From Azospirillum oryzae (GTDB lineage Bacteria; Pseudomonadota; Alphaproteobacteria; Azospirillales; Azospirillaceae), in NCBI RefSeq assembly GCF_008364795.1, contig NZ_VTTM01000003.1:62001-126000 (forward strand): 64,000 bases of DNA, read 5' to 3'. A program made the translations under genes and the position numbers. The notes below the pieces were generated by a model that made no database searches, was not told the origin of the DNA, and worked only from the letters and a program-made list of their open reading frames with translations. Of this stretch, positions 8,240-16,898 are shown piece after piece. Numbering within the stretch: the stretch's first letter is position 1; each line of letters opens with the position of its first letter.

Positions 8240-10995
8240 TCCTGACCCGTCTGGCGCCCTGGAAGACCCTGCGCGGGCGCATGCTGGTCGCCGCCATGGC
8301 GGTCGAGGCGATCATGCTGACCCTGCTGGTCGCCAACAGCGTGCGCCTGCTCTATGGCAGCCTCGCCGAACAGGCAAGGCTGCATGCCGGACAGGTGGCG
8401 CCGGTGCTGAACGCCGCGCTGGTGGCGCCGCTGGCCCAGCGCGACTATGCGACGCTGCAGGCGGTGCTGGACGAAAGCCGCTCCACCGGCGGCGTCCTCT
8501 ATCTCGCGGTCAGCGACAGCAACGGCCGGCTGGTGGCGATCAGCGGCTGGCCGGAAAACCGCGCGCTGCCCGATCCGGACCCGGCCCTGACGCTGGACGC
8601 CAAGGACGGCATCGCCCGCTACGACGTGGCGGTGCCGGTGTCGCTGGCCGGGCAGAAGCTGGGCGCGGTGCAGTTCGGTCTCGACCTGCTGCACATCGTC
8701 GAGGCGCGGCGCGACCTGCTGACCCAGGGCATCGCCATCGCCCTGTCGGAGATCCTGCTGTCGGCCGGACTGCTGACCCTGCTGGGCCTGTGGCTGACCC
8801 GCCATCTGGCGGCGCTGGCGCGGGCCAGCGAACGGGTGGCGGCCGGCGACTACAGCCCGCCCGAGCTGGCGGAGGGGAGCGACGACATCGGCCGGCTGGG
8901 TGCGGCCTTCAATACCATGTCCCACGCCATCAAGGAGCGTGTCGACCAGCTGACCGTCGCACTGGACGAGCAGGAGGCGCTGGCCCGCGACGTGGAGCAG
9001 GAACGCGCCCGTCTGTCGGCGCTTCTGTCGGCGATGGATTTCGGCGTGCTGTTCGTCGGCGGCGACGGGCGCATCGCCTACGCCAACCCGGCCTTCTCCT
9101 GCCTGTTCGCGATCGCCGGGGCGCCGGTCGGCCACCGGCTGGACGAGACGCTGGCCAATGCCGGCAACGCCCCGCGCGACACCGACTATACCCTGCTGTC
9201 GGCGGTGGACGGCGACGAGCGGCGCGAAATGACGCTGACCGACGGGCGCATCGTCAGCTGGCACAATGTGCCGGTGCGCAACGCCGCCGGCACGGCCATC
9301 GGCAAGCTGTGGCTGTGCATCGACGTGACCGAGCCGCGTCAGGCGGCCGAGCAGCTGCTGCTGGCCAAGGAGAAGGCGGAGGCCGCCAGCCGGTCGAAGA
9401 CCGAGTTCCTGGCGACCGTCAGCCACGAGCTTCGCACCCCGATGAACGGCGTGCTCGGCAACCTGACCCTGCTGGCCGACGCCTCCCTGCCGACGGAGGA
9501 GAAGCGGCTGGCCGACGTCGCCCGCCGCTCGGCCGAGACCCTGCTGCGGCTGCTGGACGACATTCTCGACCTGTCGAAGCTGGAGGCCCGTCGCATCGAT
9601 CTGGAGGAGGCGGACTGCGCCCTGCCCCAGCTGATCGACGGCGTGCTGGAGGTTCTGCGCCCGAACGCCACCGACAAGGGGCTGGAGCTGTCGGCCCGGC
9701 TGATGCCGTCGGTGCCGGAGGTGATCGTCACCGACCCGGCCCGCCTGCGCCAGATCCTGTTCAATCTGGTCGGCAACGCGGTGAAATTCACCGAAGAGGG
9801 CCATGTCGCCGTGCGGGTGCGCCGGCTGGACCGCGGTACCGACAGCGTCGTGTCCTATGGCCACCCGGACTCCTTCCTGCTGGAGTTCGAGGTGGAGGAC
9901 ACCGGCATCGGCATCGCGCCGGGCTCGGTGCCAACCCTGTTCGACCGCTTCACCCAGGCCGACAGTTCGATCACCCGGCGCTATGGCGGCACCGGCCTGG
10001 GGCTGGCGATCTGCCGCGACCTCTGCCTGCTGATGGGCGGCAGCATCGCGGTGGACACCGCCCCCGGCCGCGGCAGCGTCTTCCGCTTCACCGTCGTCGC
10101 CCGTCCCGGCGACCCGTCGGCCCTGCGCCGCGTCGAGCCCGGCCACGGCACCAGCGTCGGCGATGCGGCGCGCGCCGCCGCATTGCCGCCGCTGCGCGTG
10201 CTGGCGGTCGACGACATCGAGGTGAACCGCGACATCGTCCGCGGCATCCTGGAGCGCGCCGGCCACAGCGTGGCGCTGGCCGCCAGCGGCGGGGAGGCGG
10301 TGCGCATGGTGCGCGACCAGCCGTTCGACCTCGTGCTGATGGACATCCAGATGCCGGGCATGGACGGGCTGACCGCCACCCGCCGCGTGCGCGAACTGCC
10401 CGAACCGACTGGTCGCGTCCCCATCCTGGCGCTGACCGCCCATGCGTCGGGCAGCTCGCGGCCGGAATGCCTGTCGGCGGGGATGAACGGTTTCGTCACG
10501 AAGCCCTTGCGCCCCGCCCTGCTCTTTGCCGAAATGGCATCGGTGCTGGGCAACGGCGTTGCTGCCGGCACGGCTGTGTCCGCCGCCCCCGTACCCGCCG
10601 CTCCGGAGCCCGCCATGATCGACCAGCCCGCGGATTTGCCTGCCGACCAGCCTGCAATTCCCGACGCCGACCTCTTGGATGAGGAGCAGGTGTCCCTGCT
10701 GCTGGAGGTGCTGACGGCCGACGACTGGACCGCTTCCGTCGCCGGCTTCACCGACAACGGGCAGAAGACGGTCGACAGCATGGTCGCCCAGGCCCGCGCC
10801 GGGGAGCCGCACAACCGCACCGCCCACACGCTGAAGGGCACCGCGCTCAATCTCGGCGCCGCCGCCCTCGGCCGTCTGGCGAAGGAGCTGGAACATGCCC
10901 CCGCCTCCGCGGTTCTGGACCAGGAGGACCGGTTGCGCGACCTGCTCGACCGCTCCCTTGCCGCGCTCCGCACCCGCAAGCCGCTAAACGTCTGA
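8236..10995 (+). CDS. Hybrid sensor histidine kinase (HAMP-PAS-HisKA-HATPase-REC-Hpt)
   Basis: The 919-residue inner-membrane kinase starts at the ATG that overlaps the binding-protein stop. The order is: TM1 (about 15-38), a periplasmic domain (to about 160), TM2 (about 165-185), HAMP, a PAS-like region (about 265-370), HisKA with phospho-acceptor H397 (SHELRTPMNGVLG), HATPase with N, G1 and G2 boxes, a receiver with D703 (LMDIQMPGMDG), and a C-terminal Hpt with H864 (TAHTLKGTALNLG). This is a complete internal phosphorelay needing only an output regulator. The nearest candidate is the lone receiver protein at 11676, but that link is unproven. Confidence 0.93.
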   Translation: MILTRLAPWKTLRGRMLVAAMAVEAIMLTLLVANSVRLLYGSLAEQARLHAGQVAPVLNAALVAPLAQRDYATLQAVLDESRSTGGVLYLAVSDSNGRLVAISGWPENRALPDPDPALTLDAKDGIARYDVAVPVSLAGQKLGAVQFGLDLLHIVEARRDLLTQGIAIALSEILLSAGLLTLLGLWLTRHLAALARASERVAAGDYSPPELAEGSDDIGRLGAAFNTMSHAIKERVDQLTVALDEQEALARDVEQERARLSALLSAMDFGVLFVGGDGRIAYANPAFSCLFAIAGAPVGHRLDETLANAGNAPRDTDYTLLSAVDGDERREMTLTDGRIVSWHNVPVRNAAGTAIGKLWLCIDVTEPRQAAEQLLLAKEKAEAASRSKTEFLATVSHELRTPMNGVLGNLTLLADASLPTEEKRLADVARRSAETLLRLLDDILDLSKLEARRIDLEEADCALPQLIDGVLEVLRPNATDKGLELSARLMPSVPEVIVTDPARLRQILFNLVGNAVKFTEEGHVAVRVRRLDRGTDSVVSYGHPDSFLLEFEVEDTGIGIAPGSVPTLFDRFTQADSSITRRYGGTGLGLAICRDLCLLMGGSIAVDTAPGRGSVFRFTVVARPGDPSALRRVEPGHGTSVGDAARAAALPPLRVLAVDDIEVNRDIVRGILERAGHSVALAASGGEAVRMVRDQPFDLVLMDIQMPGMDGLTATRRVRELPEPTGRVPILALTAHASGSSRPECLSAGMNGFVTKPLRPALLFAEMASVLGNGVAAGTAVSAAPVPAAPEPAMIDQPADLPADQPAIPDADLLDEEQVSLLLEVLTADDWTASVAGFTDNGQKTVDSMVAQARAGEPHNRTAHTLKGTALNLGAAALGRLAKELEHAPASAVLDQEDRLRDLLDRSLAALRTRKPLNV

Positions 10996-11119
10996 ACGGA
11001 TAGGCGGCGGCCGGACAGTCACAAACAGGCAGCCGCTCCCTCCACATTCGGACAGGTCCGCGTGGCACAAAAGTCTCCCTGATGCGTTGTCCATTCAGGA
11101 CCATGACCAGAGAGGCGAA

Positions 11120-11515
11120 ATGACCGAGCTTGCGGACGATCTCGACCAATGGACCGGTGCGCAGACCGATCGGTTGAGGGCCGACCGGGTGAACCCGGCG
11201 GTGCGGAAGGCCATGACCGAGGCCGGCTTCACGCCGATGGATCTCGGCGACGGCTGCCGGGCCTGGTACCGCCGGTCGGACGACGGCACCCATGCGTTGA
11301 TCTCGCACAACAACGCGCTGGACGGCGACCCGACGGTCAAGGACTGGATCGTCGGCCAGTATGGCGAGCGCGGCGGCTTCGTCGAGGTCGGCGGCCTGCC
11401 GCTGTTCCGGGCGCTGGAAGGGGCCGACACCCTGCCGTCGCCGGTCCGGCCGGACGGGTCGCTGGTGGAAGCGCTCTATCCGTCCCTCCAACAGGCGCTC
11501 GATGATCTGGGGTGA
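11120..11515 (+). CDS. Conserved-looking hypothetical protein (131 aa)
   Basis: I start at ATG 11120 because GAGAGG lies at good distance before it; an in-frame ATG at 11087 is less well placed. The 131-residue soluble protein has no signal peptide or membrane segment. It contains WYRRSDDGTHALISHNN and a mixed alpha/beta pattern, and I recognise no family. It lies between the hybrid kinase and a lone receiver on the same strand. Its AsnX-like charged composition and regular codon use support expression. No function is assigned. Confidence 0.7.
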   Translation: MTELADDLDQWTGAQTDRLRADRVNPAVRKAMTEAGFTPMDLGDGCRAWYRRSDDGTHALISHNNALDGDPTVKDWIVGQYGERGGFVEVGGLPLFRALEGADTLPSPVRPDGSLVEALYPSLQQALDDLG

Positions 11516-11675
11516 TAGTCCAGCTATAGCTCGCGGATGGACCAATGGGCGATGACCAAGGTCGGGCTGGACAAGCGGAGGGCTGAACGGAAAAGCTCAC
11601 GCCGGTTGCCGTATGGGATCAAGACCCCCATCTGACGGCCGACAACAGCCCCGACCAGCAGCGAGCCGCCTGTCC

Positions 11676-12050
11676 ATGGAAGCCGACCGATCGAAGCCCT
11701 TGCGCATCCTGCTCGTCGAGGACGAGCCGCTGGTGGCCATGGCCATCGAGGATTCGCTGGAAGTCCAGAATGTCGGCGTCATCGGCCCCGCCGGCACGGT
11801 GGCGGAGGCGCTGGAGCTGATCGCCAAGGGCGGCATCGACGCCGCCCTGCTGGACGTCACCCTGCGCGGGGAGCGCGTCGACAGCGTCGCCGACGCACTG
11901 AGCGCCCGGGGCATCCCCTTCGTCTTCACCACCGGCCATGGCGCCGCCGGCCTGCCGCGGAGCCATCAGGACCGGCCGGTGCTGACCAAGCCCTTCCGTG
12001 AGGTCGAGATGACCGACGCCATCGACCGCTACTTCCGCGGCGCCGCGTAA
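11676..12050 (+). CDS. Single-domain response regulator (receiver only)
   Basis: The 124-residue protein is a receiver domain alone: ILLVEDEPLVAMAIED near the start gives the acidic pocket, the phospho-acceptor Asp lies in DAALLDVTLRG, and FTTGHGAAG and VLTKPF supply the Thr/Lys positions. ATG 11676 is chosen because the domain starts at once; an upstream ATG at 11613 in the same frame is possible. Neither has a strong Shine-Dalgarno. Such receivers often act as phosphate sinks or relay steps for HWE or hybrid kinases. Confidence 0.85.
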   Translation: MEADRSKPLRILLVEDEPLVAMAIEDSLEVQNVGVIGPAGTVAEALELIAKGGIDAALLDVTLRGERVDSVADALSARGIPFVFTTGHGAAGLPRSHQDRPVLTKPFREVEMTDAIDRYFRGAA

Positions 12051-12073
12051 CGGCGCCGTCCAAGTTCTTCCAA

Positions 12074-13276
12074 TCAGCCCGGCCGCCCGTCGGCCCGCGG
12101 CGACAGCAGGACCGGGGCATAGGCGACGAGATACAGGGTGAAGGCCGCGACCCAGGCATAGCCCGACCATTGCAGCGCCGCCCAGACCCACTCGACCGGC
12201 AAAAGCGGCGAGGCGGTGCGGGCGACCGCCGCGACCGTCAGCAGCACATAGGCGGCGACCGTCCCCCGCGACACCACCAGCGGCCGCCCGGTGTGGCCGA
12301 GCGAGGCGCGGCTCATCACCGCCAGGATCAGGGTGGCGAAGGCGCCGACCGTCATCGCATGGGTCCCCGCCGCCGCCGGCAGCCCGGCCAGGGCATGCAG
12401 CCCGCGCAGGCTCAACGCCACCGGCACCCACAGATAGCCGACATGCAGGATCCACAGGATCGGCGAGCGCCAGGCCTTCCAGCCCTGCCAGCCGGCCAGC
12501 CGCACCGCATGGGCCGCCGCGGCGGCGAGCGCGATCAGCCCGGTGACCGCGGAGTCCGGCGCCACCATCGCCGCCGGGATCAGCGCCAGCGTCAGCACCA
12601 GAACCGGCCGCTCCACCATCGGCCAGGACCGCACGCCAATCCCCGCCTTGCCCAGCCCGTTGCGGGTGAAGGCCGGCAGGATGCGCCCGCCGATCACCGT
12701 CACCATCATCAGCACGACGCCCAGCCCCAGCGCGAAGCCGGCATCCGCCCCGCCGTCCAGCATCTCCAGCCAGTCCAGATGGATCAGCAGGTTTGCGGTC
12801 GTCAGCAGCCCGATCAGGATCAGGAAGGCGCTGTTCCGCCACTTGCCCGCCGCCACCAGCGGTCGGCCGAGCGCCAACCCCAGCCCCGGCAGGAAGGCGA
12901 TGTCGATGACCGCCGCCACCGGCTCCGGCATGCCGGTCCAGGGGAAGACGGCGACGCGGCCGGCGATCCACAAGGCCGCGAGCGCCATCAGCGGCGCGCC
13001 CGCCACCGCCTTGGTTCCGGTCCAGCTCGGCACCGCGGTCAGCAGGAAGCCGGCGATGGCGGCCACCACCGTGCCGAACAGCATCTCATGCGCATGCCAG
13101 GCGCTGGCGCCGACCGCATGCTCCGGCCATTCCCCGGTCACCAGCACGCCCAGCCAGGCGCCGAGCAGCCCGACGGCGGCCACGCCGCTGAACAGGAAGA
13201 AGAATCGGAAACCATACTGGAACAGGATCGGAATGGCGGGGCCGTCGTCGCGGCCGGCAAGACTGGGGGAGGACAT
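12074..13276 (-). CDS. nnrS: NnrS family heme/copper membrane protein
   Basis: The 400-residue polytopic membrane protein has about 12 hydrophobic helices and the family opening PILFQYGFRFFFLFSGVAAV, with conserved His and Trp residues near HAHEMLFGTV. NnrS proteins bind heme and copper and protect cells or their iron metabolism under nitric oxide stress; in several proteobacteria the gene follows NO- or FNR-type regulators. An FNR/NnrR-like box lies 76 bp upstream of the start codon. No denitrification reductase genes are in the window. Confidence 0.9.
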   Translation of the reverse strand: MSSPSLAGRDDGPAIPILFQYGFRFFFLFSGVAAVGLLGAWLGVLVTGEWPEHAVGASAWHAHEMLFGTVVAAIAGFLLTAVPSWTGTKAVAGAPLMALAALWIAGRVAVFPWTGMPEPVAAVIDIAFLPGLGLALGRPLVAAGKWRNSAFLILIGLLTTANLLIHLDWLEMLDGGADAGFALGLGVVLMMVTVIGGRILPAFTRNGLGKAGIGVRSWPMVERPVLVLTLALIPAAMVAPDSAVTGLIALAAAAAHAVRLAGWQGWKAWRSPILWILHVGYLWVPVALSLRGLHALAGLPAAAGTHAMTVGAFATLILAVMSRASLGHTGRPLVVSRGTVAAYVLLTVAAVARTASPLLPVEWVWAALQWSGYAWVAAFTLYLVAYAPVLLSPRADGRPG

Positions 13277-13351
13277 GAAGGGGGACTCCGCAAAACGGGT
13301 GCTGCAGTGCAGGATTGACCGTCAGCCTGCGCGCCCCGCCCCCGTGCCGCC

Positions 13352-13365
13352 TTGACGAAAATCAA
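13352..13365. promoter_or_regulatory. FNR/FixK/NnrR-type box
   Basis: TTGAC-GAAA-ATCAA matches the TTGAY-N4-RTCAA pattern recognised by CRP/FNR-family regulators (FNR, FixK, NnrR, Dnr). It sits in the 133-bp gap between the divergent nnrS and YcaQ-type genes: 76 bp from the nnrS start and 45 bp from the other start. Regulation of nnrS is expected from family knowledge; an effect on the second gene is only inferred. Confidence 0.65.
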
Positions 13366-13409
13366 ACGCATTCGCAAGCTGCCCACCCGCTCCATTTCCT
13401 TCCAGGTCC

Positions 13410-14648
13410 ATGCCCCGTCCCGACAGCCTGTCCCTGCGCGAGGCCCGCCGCGTCGCCATCGCGGCCCAAGGCTTCCCCAATGGCTTCCCCAACACGCCCC
13501 CCGACGCCGATCCTGTCGAAGCCCGCCATGCCCGGCGCCTGATCGGCCGGCTGGGGCTGGTGCAGATCGATTCCGTCAATGTGCTGGTGCGCTCGCATTA
13601 CCTGCCGCTGTTCTCGCGGCTGGGGCCGTACGAGGCGGCGCTGCTCGACCGGCTGGCCTATGGCGGCAAGCGGCGGGCGCTGTTCGAATATTGGGGCCAC
13701 GAGGCGTCGCTGATCCCGGTGGAACAGCAGCCGCTGTTCCGCTGGCGCATGGCACGGGCCGAACGCGGCGAGGGCATCTATGGCGAGTTGGCGCGCTTCG
13801 CCGCCGAACGCCGTCCCTACATCGACTCGGTGCTGGCCGAGGTGGCGGCGCGCGGCCCGCTGGGTGCGTCGGAACTGTCCGAGGCCGGGCGCGGGGCCGG
13901 CGGCTGGTGGGGCTGGAGCGACGGCAAGCGCGCCGTGGAGTTCCTGTTCTGGGCCGGTCTGGTCACCACCGCCGGCCGTCGCGGCTTCGAGCGGCTCTAT
14001 GACCTGCCGGAGCGGGTGCTGCCATCCGCCGTCCTCGATACGCCCACCCCGGAGGAGGCCGAGGCCCAGCGTGCCCTTCTGCGCATCGCAGCCCGCGCCC
14101 ATGGCGTGGCGACCGAGCGCGACCTGCGCGACTATCACCGGCTGGACGTCGCCGACGCCCGCCTGCGCATCGCCGAACTGGTGGAAGCCGGCGACCTGCT
14201 GCCGGTGACGGTGGAGGGCTGGGAGCGCACCGCCTACGTCACCCCCGACCTGCGCGTTCCCCGCAAGGCCCCGGCCCGCGCCCTGCTCTCCCCCTTCGAT
14301 TCGCTGATCTGGGAACGGCAGCGCACCGAACGGCTGTTCGGCGCCCGCATCCGGCTGGAGATCTACACCCCCGCCCACAAGCGGGAACATGGCTATTACG
14401 TCCTGCCCTTCCTGATGGACGAGCGCATCGCCGCCCGCGTCGACCTGAAATCCGACCGCAAGGCCTCCGCCCTGCTGGTCCAGGCCGCCCACACCGAACC
14501 CCATGCCAGCCACGCGACCGTCGCCCCGCCCCTGGCGGCGGAACTGCGCCGTCTGGCCGGCTGGCTGGGGCTGGAGCGGGTGACGATGGCCGGCGGCGGC
14601 GATCTGGCGCCGGCGCTGGATGCGGAGTTGCGGCTGACGGGGATCTGA
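13410..14648 (+). CDS. YcaQ/AlkX-family winged-helix DNA glycosylase
   Basis: The 412-residue protein matches the winged HTH (DUF1006, YcaQ) family, whose members unhook DNA interstrand crosslinks and remove bulky alkylated bases. Near the N-terminus, LGLVQIDSVNVLVRSHYLPLFSRLG carries the Q-x-D catalytic motif of the YcaQ subfamily. Other landmarks are EYWGHEASLIP and the C-terminal FDSLIWERQRTERLFG and YVLPFLMDERIAARVDLK. Length is usual for the family. It is divergent from nnrS with an FNR-like box between them. Confidence 0.88.
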   Translation: MPRPDSLSLREARRVAIAAQGFPNGFPNTPPDADPVEARHARRLIGRLGLVQIDSVNVLVRSHYLPLFSRLGPYEAALLDRLAYGGKRRALFEYWGHEASLIPVEQQPLFRWRMARAERGEGIYGELARFAAERRPYIDSVLAEVAARGPLGASELSEAGRGAGGWWGWSDGKRAVEFLFWAGLVTTAGRRGFERLYDLPERVLPSAVLDTPTPEEAEAQRALLRIAARAHGVATERDLRDYHRLDVADARLRIAELVEAGDLLPVTVEGWERTAYVTPDLRVPRKAPARALLSPFDSLIWERQRTERLFGARIRLEIYTPAHKREHGYYVLPFLMDERIAARVDLKSDRKASALLVQAAHTEPHASHATVAPPLAAELRRLAGWLGLERVTMAGGGDLAPALDAELRLTGI

Positions 14649-14680
14649 GTTCGACCGGAGGTTAAGAAATCGCACCGGCT

Positions 14681-14832
14681 CCCTCTCCCGTCCCGGGAGA
14701 GGGAAGGGGCCCGCCGCAAAGCGGTGGGAAGGGTAAGGGGTCAGGCACGGAGCCGTGCGGTTCGGGATGCTTGGATTACCCCTCACCCTCCCCACTTCGT
14801 GGGTCCCCTCCCTCTCCCGAGGCGGAAGAGGG
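14681..14832. repeat. Two-ended composite interspersed repeat (BIME-like), copy 1
   Basis: This 152-bp element is bounded by hairpins: CCCTCTCCC with GGGAGAGGG at 14681-14703, and a less perfect CCTCTCCCG/CGGAAGAGGG hairpin near 14810-14832. Between them are pyrimidine-rich arms and a core near 14754-14775 whose reverse complement reads TCCCGAACCGCACGGCTCCG. The same ends and core occur, in opposite orientation, at 20217-20366. It lies between the glycosylase gene and an lrp-type gene whose ends converge. Confidence 0.85.
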
Positions 14833-14843
14833 CGAATCGCGCC

Positions 14844-15323
14844 TCACTCCAGATGGTCGAGCGGCAGCCGGGTCTCGAACTTGACCTCCTTCAGGGTGAC
14901 GCTCGATTTGACGTGCGAAACAGCGGGGATGGAGAAGATGCGTTCGCTGAGGAAGCGGCCGTAATCCTCCGTCGTCGGCACGACGATGCGCAGCAGGTAA
15001 TCGGCGTCGCCGGTGACGGCGAAGCATTCCAGCACCTCCGGCATATCGGCAATGGCGGTCTCGAACTGTTCGACCGCATTCTCCTTGTGGCGTTCAAGCG
15101 TGACATGGGCGAAGACGCACTCGCCCAGCCCCAGCTTGCGCGGGTCGAGCTGCACCGTGTAGCGGCGGATGACGCCGATGTCCTCCATCGACCGCACCCG
15201 GCGCCAGCAGGGCGAGGCCGACAGGCCGACGGTGTCGCCCAGCTCCTGCATGGTCAGGCGGGCGTTCTCCTGCAGGGCCGCCAGGATACCCTTCTCATGC
15301 CGGTCGAGCTTGATCGCCGCCAT
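14844..15323 (-). CDS. Lrp/AsnC-family transcriptional regulator
   Basis: The 159-residue regulator has an N-terminal helix-turn-helix (about 5-60: ILAALQENARLTMQELGDTVGLSASPCWRRV) and a C-terminal RAM/AsnC ligand-binding domain (about 65-150) with the GDADYLLRIVVP segment. ATG 15323 is preceded by GGAGGGGAAGG, although the frame stays open upstream. The family binds amino acids and controls amino-acid transport or catabolism. Its target here is unclear; the divergent DedA-type gene is 150 bp away. Confidence 0.92.
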   Translation of the reverse strand: MAAIKLDRHEKGILAALQENARLTMQELGDTVGLSASPCWRRVRSMEDIGVIRRYTVQLDPRKLGLGECVFAHVTLERHKENAVEQFETAIADMPEVLECFAVTGDADYLLRIVVPTTEDYGRFLSERIFSIPAVSHVKSSVTLKEVKFETRLPLDHLE

Positions 15324-15473
15324 CTGCGCCTTCCCCTCCTCCGCCCATTCAATCGTTACACCTGCAAACATAAGCAGAGCCGGCGGCCGGTGCGAGCCCC
15401 TCCATGCAACCAATCCACCCTTCCCGGTGTTGGTCCGACGGTGGGAGCGGGCGCCAAGCGTGGGAGAACGGAC

Positions 15474-16091
15474 TTGTTCGATTGGATCGTCGGTATGGTG
15501 GAGCACACCGGCTATGCCGGCGTCGCTCTGCTGATGTTCGCGGAGAACCTGTTCCCGCCCATCCCATCGGAGCTGATCCTGCCGCTGGCCGGCTTCACCG
15601 CCGCGCGCGGCGACCTGGGGCTGGTGATGGTCATCGTCTCGGGCACGGGCGGCGCCGTGCTGGGGGCGCTGTTCTGGTACCTGATCGGCCGCTGGGTCGG
15701 CTGCCGCCGGCTGAAGCGCTGGGCCGGGCGCCATGGCCGCTGGCTGACCATCGCGCCGGAGGAGGTCGACCGGGCCGCCGTCCGCTTCCGCGAGCATGGC
15801 GGCCGCTCGGTGCTGATCGGCCGGATGATCCCGGCGGTGCGCACGCTGATCTCCATCCCCGCCGGGGTGTCGGAGATGGCGCTGGCCCCCTTCCTGCTCT
15901 ACACCACGGTCGGCACGGCGATCTGGACGACCTTTCTCGCCAGTGCCGGCTATCTGCTGGAGGACCGCTATCAGCAGGTCGCCGGCTGGCTGAACCCGAT
16001 CTCCAACATCGTCGCCGCCGGGATCGCCCTCTGGTACATCTACCGCGTCGCCACTTTCGGCCGGCGCACGAGCCAGCAGCCGGCGGAATAA
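15474..16091 (+). CDS. DedA family (VTT domain) membrane protein
   Basis: The 205-residue inner-membrane protein has a DedA/SNARE-associated domain: FAENLFPPIPSELILPLAGF near residue 22, and GRMIPAVRTLISIPAGVSEM in the second half, with the family's conserved Arg and Gly residues. The likely start is TTG 15474, about 8 nt after GGGAGA; ATG 15495 is an alternative that would truncate the first helix. DedA proteins act in membrane lipid flipping (undecaprenyl phosphate or phospholipid) and envelope homeostasis. Confidence 0.88.
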   Translation: MFDWIVGMVEHTGYAGVALLMFAENLFPPIPSELILPLAGFTAARGDLGLVMVIVSGTGGAVLGALFWYLIGRWVGCRRLKRWAGRHGRWLTIAPEEVDRAAVRFREHGGRSVLIGRMIPAVRTLISIPAGVSEMALAPFLLYTTVGTAIWTTFLASAGYLLEDRYQQVAGWLNPISNIVAAGIALWYIYRVATFGRRTSQQPAE

Positions 16092-16199
16092 CCGCCAATC
16101 CCTTTTCCACCCTGAGAAAAACCTCCCCGCCCCGGCTGGACGGCGGCGGCGCGGCCATGCTCTGACTGGCCGATCCGACCGCCAGCGGGAGCCGCCTCA

Positions 16200-16898
16200 A
16201 TGAGTTCCACCGAGACTTCCACCCCCATCATCATCCTCGTCCATGGCGCTTTCGCCGACGGCTCCTCCTGGGGCCGGGTGATTCCCCGGCTGCAGGCGGA
16301 AGGGTTCGCGGTGGTGGCGGTGCAGAACCCGCTGGTCTCGCTCGACGACGATGTCGCCCATGTCCAGCGCGCCATCGACCGGACCAAGGGGCCGGTGGTG
16401 CTGGTCGGCCATTCCTGGGGCGGCGCCGTCATCACCCAGATCGGCGACCAGGAGCGGGTGAAGTCGCTGGTCTACATCGCCGCCTTCGCTCCCGACGCCG
16501 GGCAGTCGCCGAACGACACGCTGAAGCCCTTCCCGCCCTCGGCCGGCCTGTCGGGCGTCTCGGTGGACAAGGACCGTTTCCTGACCCTGAAACCGGAGGG
16601 CATGGCCCGCAACTTCGCCCAGGATTTGCCGGCGGAGGAGGCCGCCCTGCTGACCGCCACCCAGGGGCCGGTGGCGGCGGCCTGCTTCGCGACGAAGGTG
16701 AGCGCCGCCGCCTGGAAGACCAAGCCCGCCTGGTATGTCGTCGCCGCCAATGACCGCATGTTGCCGCCCGACTTCCTGCGCGCCACCGCGTCGCGCATCG
16801 GCGCCCGAACGGTGGAGGTTGACAGCGGCCATGCTCCCCACCTGTCGCGCCCGGATGCGGTGGCGGCGGTGATCGTCGAGGCGGCCCGCTCTATCTAG
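16200..16898 (+). CDS. Alpha/beta hydrolase (EstC-like esterase)
   Basis: The 232-residue hydrolase shows the oxyanion strand IILVHGAFADGSSWGRVI, the nucleophile elbow GHSWGG (Ser near residue 71) and a late DSGHAPHLSRPD with the catalytic His. The layout fits salicylate esterase/EstC-like and hydroxynitrile-lyase-like proteins acting on small esters. There is no signal peptide, so it is cytoplasmic. The 3' end overlaps the stop of the convergent AraC regulator by 8 bp, suggesting a compact gene pair. The substrate is unknown. Confidence 0.85.
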   Translation: MSSTETSTPIIILVHGAFADGSSWGRVIPRLQAEGFAVVAVQNPLVSLDDDVAHVQRAIDRTKGPVVLVGHSWGGAVITQIGDQERVKSLVYIAAFAPDAGQSPNDTLKPFPPSAGLSGVSVDKDRFLTLKPEGMARNFAQDLPAEEAALLTATQGPVAAACFATKVSAAAWKTKPAWYVVAANDRMLPPDFLRATASRIGARTVEVDSGHAPHLSRPDAVAAVIVEAARSI

